Below the pieces are notes generated by a model that did no database searches, was not told the DNA's origin, and worked only from the letters and a program-made list of their open reading frames with translations. A DNA stretch of 64,000 nt, from positions 310,001 to 374,000 of the forward strand of contig NZ_JAGGLC010000002.1 in the NCBI RefSeq assembly GCF_017874235.1, written 5' to 3'. Numbering within the stretch: the stretch's first letter is position 1; every line of letters starts with the position of its first letter. This document shows positions 33,809-40,903 of this stretch, one piece after another. The position numbers and the translations under genes are program-made. The DNA comes from Halolamina salifodinae (GTDB lineage: Archaea; Halobacteriota; Halobacteria; Halobacteriales; Haloferacaceae).

Positions 33809-34936
33809 TTAGACGAGCCCGGCTTCTTCAAGTTCATCCTCCAAGTCACTTTTCGCCCGCCTGACAGTCTTCTCAGAAACCCCGTAGAGTTCCGCGATGT
33901 CCGCCTGCGTGTGGTCGTTGTCCTGTACGGTGAGTAGAGCCATCATCCGCCGCTCGTGCGTCTTCTGGAGTTCATCTATCTCTTTCTCAAGCTCTTCGAC
34001 GGTCGTATCGTCTTCCTCGGGGTCGAAAATGAAGTCCCCCTCGTCATAGGTTTGGAACTCGATAGAGGACTTCGGGATTTTACTAAGCCCCATAATGTTT
34101 CCAACACCCTGCCGATTCGCCACATCCCGATACAGCGACGCCTTCTTCTGGCTCTCCTTGTGAACAAAGACAGTGCAGAGAGCGCGTAGTGACGGCCCGA
34201 TGTCCTTTCCATCCTGCCCGATGAGGATTACGTGGGCGTTGGCTTTACGGGCCAGTTTGAGGAGCTTAGCGAGATGTTTCGCCTTGTGTTGGTCACTTCC
34301 GCTCCCGGTGAACAACTGAGCCGCCTCGTCCATTACCAACAGATATGGAGCGAGGTCTTTTCCATCGAGCATCCGCTCGTTCCGCTCTTCGAGTTCCTCA
34401 ACAATCTCCGAATAGCGTGTGACTTGCTCTGCTTCGTCAGTCTGGTAGTTAGCGAGTTCACGGACTTCACCGTGAACGCTCCTGAATACTTCTCGCAGGA
34501 GGTTTGCGAAGTCGGTCTTACCAGACCCCATAAGGCCGTAGATATAGGCGATGAAGACGGGCGTATCCTCGATGAAGGACTGTAACTGCATCAACGCCTG
34601 CATCCCTGAAACATCCTTCTCGTAACCGACTAGACCCGAGAAGAAGGACAAGTGTCCCTGTCGGCCAGTTAAGAGAGACTGCGTAGCTGATTCCGTCGCG
34701 TATTCCTTCTGAGTGTTGGTAATGATGTCGAGGTCTTCGACTTTCTCCACATCCTCGAACTGTTCGAGGAACTCCTTGTCGTCGCACACTCGGGCGATTT
34801 GGGCGAAGTACGAGCGAATCTCCGGGTCTTCTACCATCCCAGCCCACGGGTACACATCAGGTTCTTCATCATCAAGCAGAGTCCCCTTAACATACTCCTT
34901 GAACTCGGGCTCTATCGGCTTTTCTTGTCCGCTCAT
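33809..34936 (-). CDS. P-loop ATPase, pleolipovirus VP8/ORF8-like
   Basis: A 375-residue protein. Walker A is GLMGSGKT at residues 134-141, the Walker B region is YLLVMDEAAQLF near 218, and an HerA/FtsK-like helical insertion surrounds them. The C-terminal about 60 residues form a winged helix (NDHTQADIAELYGVSEKTVR). It closes the conserved pleolipovirus gene set (VP3, VP4, ORF6, ORF7, VP8), in which VP8-type proteins are putative NTPases of unknown role in virions. Its start overlaps the ORF7-like stop by four bases. The HTH may tie the ATPase to viral DNA or to regulation. Confidence 0.78.
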   Translation of the reverse strand: MSGQEKPIEPEFKEYVKGTLLDDEEPDVYPWAGMVEDPEIRSYFAQIARVCDDKEFLEQFEDVEKVEDLDIITNTQKEYATESATQSLLTGRQGHLSFFSGLVGYEKDVSGMQALMQLQSFIEDTPVFIAYIYGLMGSGKTDFANLLREVFRSVHGEVRELANYQTDEAEQVTRYSEIVEELEERNERMLDGKDLAPYLLVMDEAAQLFTGSGSDQHKAKHLAKLLKLARKANAHVILIGQDGKDIGPSLRALCTVFVHKESQKKASLYRDVANRQGVGNIMGLSKIPKSSIEFQTYDEGDFIFDPEEDDTTVEELEKEIDELQKTHERRMMALLTVQDNDHTQADIAELYGVSEKTVRRAKSDLEDELEEAGLV

Positions 34937-35868
34937 GCTTTCTCACCCTCCGACTGGGAGGCGTCAGCTTGACCACGACGCTTGGCCTGCTGACGGTGTT
35001 CTTCCTGAAGATTGACTTCACCTCCTTGGTACACTTGGTCATACTTCTCGGGCATCTGTTCCTCTACCCGATTCTCTATCTCCATCACATCCACATCGAG
35101 TTGCTTTTGAAGAGATTCCGTGACAATCCCCGCCACTTCATCACCTCCGGGCAAAGTAGCCTTCTGGTGGCACTTCACGAGGTAGAGAGTTACCTGTGCG
35201 GCGACTTTGCGGATAATCTCGGGACGGTTTACGGCCTCTTCGAGACCTGCATCAGCGAGTAGATTGAGCTTCGTCTCCACCCGTTCAATCATCATCTTCG
35301 AAGCACGGACTTCAGTTGGAGACGCGCCCGCCATCCACGACACATATGCCACATTCGAATCAGGGTCGTACTCTGTACACTCGTAAGCCACCCCGAATCG
35401 ACAGTTCACTGTGTCCAGTTGACTCTTGTTCGTCTCTTCGTACACTACCTCTTCCTCGCCGTCTTCGTTCTCTGTAACGCCCGCAGGGGCCATTACAGTG
35501 AGTTCTTCAAATTGCTCGGGCTCGACTTCGTAGACGCCGAAGTCGCCGCTCTTCGGGGCAACATCGTGGATTATCTCACCCATCTGCTCCATCTGCTTGA
35601 TGGCCCAAGACTGCCTGCCCCACGTGACAACGCCAGCAAGGATGAACAGGGCGGAATAGACCCATACCCACGACGGGATAGAGACTGTTGGTAATGTCCC
35701 GTTCAACATCCAAAACCCGCCGAGGAAAACCAACGGTACAGCGACTAAGATGCTGATTAGCGTACTATACTCCGATAATATGACATAGGCGAAAGTACCG
35801 AGCAAACCAAGCTCATCTTGGAGCTTTTCTCGGGTGCTTCGCTCTTCGAGTTCTGTTCTTGTTTGCAT
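34933..35868 (-). CDS. Three-TM membrane protein, pleolipovirus ORF7-like
   Basis: The start is ATG at 35868 (MQTRTELEE), two bases after the preceding stop; 311 residues. Hydrophobic helices lie near residues 23-45, 50-70 and 72-92 (FAYVILSEYSTLISILVAVP; SIPSWVWVYSALFILAGVVT), followed by a cytoplasmic alpha/beta domain of about 200 residues and a charged, Gln-rich tail. It sits between the ORF6-like and VP8-like genes with overlaps, the place of ORF7 in pleolipoviruses. Assignment rests on position and topology. A copy of the element-wide motif lies inside the TM-coding region. Confidence 0.7.
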   Translation of the reverse strand: MQTRTELEERSTREKLQDELGLLGTFAYVILSEYSTLISILVAVPLVFLGGFWMLNGTLPTVSIPSWVWVYSALFILAGVVTWGRQSWAIKQMEQMGEIIHDVAPKSGDFGVYEVEPEQFEELTVMAPAGVTENEDGEEEVVYEETNKSQLDTVNCRFGVAYECTEYDPDSNVAYVSWMAGASPTEVRASKMMIERVETKLNLLADAGLEEAVNRPEIIRKVAAQVTLYLVKCHQKATLPGGDEVAGIVTESLQKQLDVDVMEIENRVEEQMPEKYDQVYQGGEVNLQEEHRQQAKRRGQADASQSEGEKA

Positions 35869-35870
35869 AA

Positions 35871-36731
35871 TCAAAACCACCGGGAGTATCCCGTGTATGT
35901 GTGCTTCCAACTCCTATACCACAGCCGTACTCGCAGGAACGAGTAGAAGGAAGCCGCGCCCAGAATCACCGAGATGAGAACATTACCAACAGTCAGCCAA
36001 GACTGGAGTTCCTGAACTATGTTGGAATTCCCCTCGACGCCGTTCGAAACCCATCTCTTCGTCCCTCCAACTTGAAACCCGACTTGCTCGCGCCCGTTGT
36101 GCTCCATCGTCTTGAGTTGCACAACATGGAGGCCAGAGGTCTGCGTCCCTGTCGTGTGAATTGGAGTTTCGAGCCCCTGTTGATATCGGATATCGTCACT
36201 ATACGCGACCTGCGACGGCTGGCTGAGGCGATAAATGAAGGTTGCTTGGTCTCCTTCGAATTCCTTAGATACAACCGTCATAGAGCCGATTTGACGGTCG
36301 GTAATAGTCCATTCCTCCCCAAGCTCCCCTTCGGAGACTTGGCCATCCGAAATGGCATCCTGTGCCTGTTGGTAATTCGACTCATCGCTATCATCTGAAC
36401 TGGATACAGTCGTTCTATCTGTCGTAGATGAACCCGACTCAGAACCCGGATTCATTTGACTCGTAAGCCACTTCGAGACCTGTTGATATTCTTGTGCAGA
36501 TAACTCGGAGACACCCTCAGAGGTCAACCAACTCATTAACTCTGTAGCACGGTCTACAGAGATATCTCGCCCTTGCTCCGCCCATCTGACTATTTCGTCT
36601 GCTGAAGGGGTTTCAGCATCCTCCTTCGGCGTCTCAGTCGTCGTATCAGACGGTGCCGCAGAAACAGGTGCAACAACACAGAGGAGAGTGGATAACACGA
36701 ATAGCACCAATAATAGGGTTTTCCAGCTCAT
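35871..36731 (-). CDS. Secreted, C-terminally anchored protein, pleolipovirus ORF6-like
   Basis: A 286-residue protein with a Sec signal (MSWKTLLLVLFVLSTLLCVV, cleavage after PVSA), a Ser/Thr/Asp-rich stretch near residues 95-120, a beta-rich ectodomain, and a TM helix near residues 246-268 followed by a basic cytoplasmic end (RVRLWYRSWKHTYTGYSRWF). It overlaps the spike-like gene by four bases. Gene order matches ORF6 of the pleolipovirus core. It may help anchor or assemble the spike; inferred. Confidence 0.68.
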   Translation of the reverse strand: MSWKTLLLVLFVLSTLLCVVAPVSAAPSDTTTETPKEDAETPSADEIVRWAEQGRDISVDRATELMSWLTSEGVSELSAQEYQQVSKWLTSQMNPGSESGSSTTDRTTVSSSDDSDESNYQQAQDAISDGQVSEGELGEEWTITDRQIGSMTVVSKEFEGDQATFIYRLSQPSQVAYSDDIRYQQGLETPIHTTGTQTSGLHVVQLKTMEHNGREQVGFQVGGTKRWVSNGVEGNSNIVQELQSWLTVGNVLISVILGAASFYSFLRVRLWYRSWKHTYTGYSRWF

Positions 36732-38284
36732 GGTAGGTAGATGGAGATTATTACTTTCAGAACCGCGAGTGCGACTAATGCACCAATAATTAACACAACG
36801 ATACCGCCGCCGAGGAGTTGCTGAAGGAGACTATCGCTGAGGTTTACTCCACCCCCACCAAGCAGAGAAGTGTTTGAATTGTAGGATTTCTCGATTGCTT
36901 CGAGTTTCTTGTCGATTTCGTTAATCTGGTTGTTGAGGTCTTCTGTGGAGGTGGTCGTAAATTCGTTGCTGGATAAAGTAGCCGACTCCACCTGCTTCCC
37001 ATCAGCCCCATAGACCGCCGTAATAGTAAATTTCTCACCCGTTAAGTCAAGGGTCTGTGGCTGTTCGCCCGAAGAAGTCGCAATAAGCGAGACGGAACCA
37101 TTCGTAGTTGCGGTGCTGTTTTCACCGTTATAGGTCACGCCGCTCTTGAAAGTATTATCGGGGAATGCACCGGGGTCAGCAATAATCACGCCAGACTTTG
37201 TTTCAGATTCACCGTCATCATCAAAGTCCGCACGTACCTCAACATCCTTCCCTTCCTCTTGAACGGCCAACCCAGTACAATATGCAGATTTTACGCGGTA
37301 GGTTTCTGCTTCATCATTTGTAGCCGATGTAGCAATACTGTCGAGACCACATTGAGTTTCCGAGGAAGACACCTCTCCGACCTCGTAATTAGCCCAGATA
37401 TCGTTCGCCATCGGATGTACCTGAGAGAGAGCATCCTGTCGATTCTGGTCAATAGTCTGGATAGTGTCCTTGTATGTTCCACCTTCCAGAGCGAGAGTCG
37501 TCTTGTCTTCAGGAGAGATTACATTAAGCGTCGTATGCTCGTTCGTTTGACTACCGAAAGAATCCCCCTGTGTCCCCTGAGTTTTGCCATTATAGTAGTA
37601 GGGGTAGTTGTAAATCGTATCTCCGCCATCACCAGAGATATACTTGTAGTACCCCTTCGTCACATTCATCGATTCACCGTTGTAGAGGGTCAACTCCACC
37701 TCACGGAACCCGGTTTCCCAATCCGCAGAATTAGATTCGTACGGGTATACCTCTGAGACAGCGAGATTATCCGTCTGGTTAACCTGCTGTTCCATCATTT
37801 TCCAATGCTGGATTTGGCGGTTCTGAGAGATGTAAATAGACTTCTGCATCTCTGCGAATACAGAATCAACCTCCTGACGAGCTTTATCTTCACAAACGGA
37901 CTGGGATTTGCCAGCATTACGACACTCAATAAGCGTCTCTTTCGCGTGAGCCGTTGCCATCCCCTCAGTCATTCCGATGAACGACTCCTGCTCAGTAATA
38001 TGCTGGTCTCGACTGTCCTCCATAAAGACAGCATCAGAGTACACATCCCAGTGTATCTGAGACGGGGTGCCGCCATCCACATCCCCATACTCCACATCAC
38101 ACTCGTCAAAGAGCACCATGAACGGGCCAATACTCTGGCAACCCGCCTCTCCTAGATTCTCACCGAAACTATCCCCCGAACTATCCGCGCGAACTGGCAT
38201 CGATAAGAACGGAGCACCGACTAACGACACCAGAAGAAGCGCGACAATCCCTATTCTACATATTTTGCTTGTCATTTTATCCAT
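36728..38284 (-). CDS. Spike-like envelope protein, pleolipovirus VP4-like
   Basis: Read from ATG at 38284 (alternative 38275) it has 518 residues. The Sec signal is ICRIGIVALLLVSLVGAPFL; the large ectodomain is rich in Tyr, Asn and N-x-S/T sites; then a coiled coil (LNNQINEIDKKLEAIEKSY), a glycine-rich hinge, and a C-terminal TM helix (GGIVVLIIGALVALAVLKVI). Signal, ectodomain, short coiled coil and anchor is the published plan of pleolipovirus spikes, which drive receptor binding and fusion. The gene begins six bases after a tRNA-like structure. Cysteines near the N-terminus may form stabilising disulfides. Confidence 0.78.
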   Translation of the reverse strand: MDKMTSKICRIGIVALLLVSLVGAPFLSMPVRADSSGDSFGENLGEAGCQSIGPFMVLFDECDVEYGDVDGGTPSQIHWDVYSDAVFMEDSRDQHITEQESFIGMTEGMATAHAKETLIECRNAGKSQSVCEDKARQEVDSVFAEMQKSIYISQNRQIQHWKMMEQQVNQTDNLAVSEVYPYESNSADWETGFREVELTLYNGESMNVTKGYYKYISGDGGDTIYNYPYYYNGKTQGTQGDSFGSQTNEHTTLNVISPEDKTTLALEGGTYKDTIQTIDQNRQDALSQVHPMANDIWANYEVGEVSSSETQCGLDSIATSATNDEAETYRVKSAYCTGLAVQEEGKDVEVRADFDDDGESETKSGVIIADPGAFPDNTFKSGVTYNGENSTATTNGSVSLIATSSGEQPQTLDLTGEKFTITAVYGADGKQVESATLSSNEFTTTSTEDLNNQINEIDKKLEAIEKSYNSNTSLLGGGGVNLSDSLLQQLLGGGIVVLIIGALVALAVLKVIISIYLP

Positions 38285-38290
38285 CGTCAA

Positions 38291-38347
38291 AGCCCCTCCG
38301 GGAATTGAACCCAGAAACCGCAGAAGCGGTCGTGGCCGCACGGAGCT
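38291..38347 (-). ncRNA. tRNA-like structure between PKD and spike genes
   Basis: On the minus strand a 57-nt segment begins AGCTCC and ends GGGGCT, which pair over six positions (one G-U). It includes a GCGG/CCGC hairpin and a canonical T-arm CTGGG-TTCAATT-CCCGG one base before the acceptor 3' strand. A normal anticodon arm is lacking, so it is not a working tRNA. It ends six bases before the spike ATG. It may be a tRNA relic from an older integration or an RNA-processing signal for RNase P/tRNase Z. Confidence 0.45.
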
Positions 38348-38364
38348 AAAGGGTAGTTAGCGAG

Positions 38365-39933
38365 CTATTCTTCTGCAACAGCCACAGCGAGCAGAGCCAG
38401 CACAACCACAATCGGGAGGAAGAAGTACACGAACGGCACTCCACCGAGTGTACCCCATCCTTGGTCAATTTCGAGGGGGTCAGTCGGAGTCTCCGTCGTG
38501 CTCCCACCGCCGCCGCTGGACGACTCGTAGATGACGGTCGTGCTTGTCACCGTAGCGTCCGTCTCGAAGGTCACTCGATACCCAGAGTAATCGTCCGAAA
38601 CCGACTGCGTTACCAACACCGCCGAACCGCTCGAAGTCTTCGTCGTTGAGGTATCAGATATTACTTCCCACGAACCAGATGTAGAGTTATATCCCTCCAC
38701 CTTCTGGAGCGTGAGTGAACCATTTTCGAACTCAACAGCGACCTCCTTAGCAGTCTGGTCAGCGGAGTTATTGAGAGTCGTTGTCTCGGGAGCGTTAGAT
38801 GGGTAAGAGTCGTTTGAGTCCACTACTCCGTCCCCATCACTATCTGTCGTTCCAACTGTTACTGTGACCGTCTTCGAGGACACTGCACCCTTGGAGTCAA
38901 CAGCGTCCACTCGGACATCAAATGTTCCACTGGAATCGAAGCTGGCCGTAGTGTAAGTCGCTCCCGCCGCAGACGCAACTTGTTCCAGCGTACTATCGCT
39001 GTCCGTGTCACGGTAGTAGTTGTAGGTAACAGCATCTCCTTCGGGGTCTGTCGTCCCAGAAGCGTCGATGCTGATGGTATCTCCAACCTGAATCGACCTA
39101 CTCGTAGTGCCAGCGAGCGAGATTGTCGGAGGCGCGTTAACCGTGACAGCGACGGTCGTTGTATCAGTCGCACCGTGAGCATCCGTCACGCGGACAGTGA
39201 TGTTGTTGGTACCAGCGTCACTGAACGATAGGGTCGTACTGGAACCATCCATGCTCGTGTACGACCCCGAACCAACCTTGTACTCGTAAGTCAGGCTATC
39301 CCCATCAGGGTCACTACTCGAAGAAGCATCAATAGTGAACGACTCACCAGCGTTGACTGTCCGGTCTCCCGTAGCCGTCGAAGCGCTCGGAGCCGAGTTT
39401 GGCGTCGAAACTGAGGTGGAAGTCACGGAACCAGAGTCATAATTCACCGTCAGCGAACTACCGTCGCTGAACTGGACGACCCAAGTAGCCTGCAGAGTCG
39501 CCATCTTAGTCCCGGAGCTATCCTGAAGACCTCGGAATCCGATGTTCGTATCTGCGGTTGAAGTATCCCCATTAGAGGCCGAGGAAGTGCCGACCGAGTA
39601 TACTGTACCGAGAGTTGCATCCGACTTATTGTAAATCATCGTTGAGCTACCGTCGGAGGCAATCGAGTTTACGAAGATGTCTTCGTAATTCGGAGCGTTG
39701 AGTGTCGTACCATCAGAACTCGTCAGCTTGACTGATTCGATGGAAACACTCGAACTGTGCTCAAGCTCGATGATTCGGAACCCGTCACTGGGCGCTTGTG
39801 TACCTGATACAGTGACTTCTTCGGCGTCGTAGGTTGTGGTGGCCGCCGACGCATTACCAACAGCACCGAAACCACCGACAACCACTGCCGACAACGCGAG
39901 GAACGCCATCAGTACCGACAATAGTCGAGTCAT
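38365..39933 (-). CDS. Surface protein with two PKD domains, TSP3-like repeat and C-terminal anchor
   Basis: A 522-residue protein. Order: Sec signal (MTRLLSVLMAFLALSAVVVG), a beta domain to about residue 175, PKD domain 1 (SFTIDASSSSDPDGDSLTYE), PKD domain 2 (DTISIDASGTTDPEGDAVTY), a calcium-binding TSP3-like DSDGDGVVDSNDSYP, a third beta domain, a Ser/Gly/Thr stalk and a final TM helix (VPFVYFFLPIVVVLALLAVA). It is co-translated with the VP3-like gene (four-base overlap) and lies before the spike. This looks like a second envelope adhesin, not part of the usual pleolipovirus core as I know it. Confidence 0.78.
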   Translation of the reverse strand: MTRLLSVLMAFLALSAVVVGGFGAVGNASAATTTYDAEEVTVSGTQAPSDGFRIIELEHSSSVSIESVKLTSSDGTTLNAPNYEDIFVNSIASDGSSTMIYNKSDATLGTVYSVGTSSASNGDTSTADTNIGFRGLQDSSGTKMATLQATWVVQFSDGSSLTVNYDSGSVTSTSVSTPNSAPSASTATGDRTVNAGESFTIDASSSSDPDGDSLTYEYKVGSGSYTSMDGSSTTLSFSDAGTNNITVRVTDAHGATDTTTVAVTVNAPPTISLAGTTSRSIQVGDTISIDASGTTDPEGDAVTYNYYRDTDSDSTLEQVASAAGATYTTASFDSSGTFDVRVDAVDSKGAVSSKTVTVTVGTTDSDGDGVVDSNDSYPSNAPETTTLNNSADQTAKEVAVEFENGSLTLQKVEGYNSTSGSWEVISDTSTTKTSSGSAVLVTQSVSDDYSGYRVTFETDATVTSTTVIYESSSGGGGSTTETPTDPLEIDQGWGTLGGVPFVYFFLPIVVVLALLAVAVAEE

Positions 39934-40379
39934 CGGCTACCACCCCCGATAGGGCCAAGAACAGCAAGTACACCTGATGATGCAACCGTATACCCAAGTC
40001 CAGCCATAAACGCTGAACCCAGCACAAAACTGCTGAGCATCGGGATGAACGGCATAAGCACCGTGAACAAGAAGGAGCCAACAACAACAGCCTGCAACCG
40101 TTGGCTCATCGCAAGCACTCGCCTCAAGTTAGTTACAATCACTCCCGCGAACGATACATCAGTAAGCACGTGAGCTATCGTCAGTGTCGTGCTCGACCCC
40201 GAGAAGACCTGCTGAGCAAAGTCAAACCCGAGGAATTGGATTGTCGTGTTGGAACTGAAAATCACCGCTCCAGCGAAAGCAAATAAGGCTACGAACACCC
40301 ACTGCAACCGCCGAAGCAGGACTCCCGGAGTCCCATCCTGTACTTTACCAACTGTACTTTCTAATCTACTATTAGACAT
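39930..40379 (-). CDS. Four-TM membrane protein, pleolipovirus VP3-like
   Basis: A 149-residue protein with four hydrophobic helices near residues 26-45, 65-88, 98-118 and 120-143 and no signal peptide. This matches the internal membrane protein VP3 of pleolipoviruses in size, topology and place, immediately before the surface protein genes. It would line the inner side of the virion envelope. A TATA-like TATATAAG is on the + strand at 40395-40402, roughly 20 bases upstream, making this the likely first gene of the structural transcript. Confidence 0.7.
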   Translation of the reverse strand: MSNSRLESTVGKVQDGTPGVLLRRLQWVFVALFAFAGAVIFSSNTTIQFLGFDFAQQVFSGSSTTLTIAHVLTDVSFAGVIVTNLRRVLAMSQRLQAVVVGSFLFTVLMPFIPMLSSFVLGSAFMAGLGYTVASSGVLAVLGPIGGGSR

Positions 40380-40456
40380 CTATGTGTAATATAGTATATA
40401 AGACAATATTAACTCTGGGGTGGTGGTTAACAAAAGTAAATCTATATTACCAACAA

Positions 40457-40642
40457 CTACTCTGCAGACTCACGAAGTCGCCGTAACACCTCATCCTCGT
40501 GGGCCTGCGCGGTCTCGAAAAGAGCCTGATAAATCTCCCACTTATCCGCCGAAAACGCCGCCTTGTGCTCGGACTCTAAATTGTGGATGTATCTCTGAAA
40601 CTCTTCTTTGTCGTCAAGATAAATGGTAACTCTCTGAACCAT
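40457..40642 (-). CDS. Small ribbon-helix-helix-like protein
   Basis: A 61-residue protein from ATG 40642 (GTG 40645 in frame just before). It begins MVQRVTIYLDDKEEFQRYI, an RHH-like beta strand and helix, followed by KWEIYQALFETAQAHEDEVL. A TATA box (TATATTAG on the minus strand, around 40676-40669) lies about 31 bases upstream. It is likely an autoregulated repressor controlling the structural genes that follow. A variant of the element-wide motif directly follows its stop. Confidence 0.6.
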   Translation of the reverse strand: MVQRVTIYLDDKEEFQRYIHNLESEHKAAFSADKWEIYQALFETAQAHEDEVLRRLRESAE

Positions 40643-40690
40643 CACATCATAAAATCATGTTACTTTACTAATATACTTTCAGTCGGTTAA

Positions 40691-40733
40691 GCTCGACTCA
40701 GGAATCGAACCCGAGTAATACACCAGCCCGAGC
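40691..40733 (-). ncRNA. tRNA acceptor/T-arm minihelix-like structure
   Basis: On the minus strand GCTCG pairs with CGAGC at the ends. Inside is an extended T-arm: ACTCGGG-TTCGATT-CCTGAGT (seven pairs, one G-U, a TTCGATT loop). The result is a 12-bp helix like the top half of a tRNA, with about 14 extra bases on the 5' side and no D or anticodon arm. It is downstream of the MCM operon and just upstream of the promoter of the small RHH-like gene. It could be a tRNA relic or a 3'-end structure. Confidence 0.45.
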
Positions 40734-40756
40734 GAAAGAAGGGATTGAGGCACCCT

Positions 40757-40903
40757 TCACGCCTCCCAATCCCACCACGGAACCGTGCCGTGGAGGAATC
40801 GTAATCGAGACCTCTCAAACTCTTCAACATCATCTTCTTCGTCATCCTCGGTGTCGCCGCCGAAGTGCTTCTCGCGTAATTCATCTAGTTCTTCTGGAGT
40901 CAT
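40757..40903 (-). CDS. Small acidic protein, end of MCM operon
   Basis: A 48-residue protein (MTPEELDELREKHFGGDTED ... LRFLHGTVPWWDWEA), missed by length cut-offs. Its ATG overlaps the MCM stop by four bases, so it is translationally coupled to the helicase. It is acidic with an aromatic tail (PWWDWEA), which could dock to a partner protein. Function unknown. Confidence 0.55.
   Translation of the reverse strand: MTPEELDELREKHFGGDTEDDEEDDVEEFERSRLRFLHGTVPWWDWEA

Noticed and set aside
38291..38347. Functional tRNA gene in the provirus
   Set aside because: Acceptor and T-arm are good, but there is no proper anticodon arm and the length is 57 nt, so it cannot be a working tRNA.
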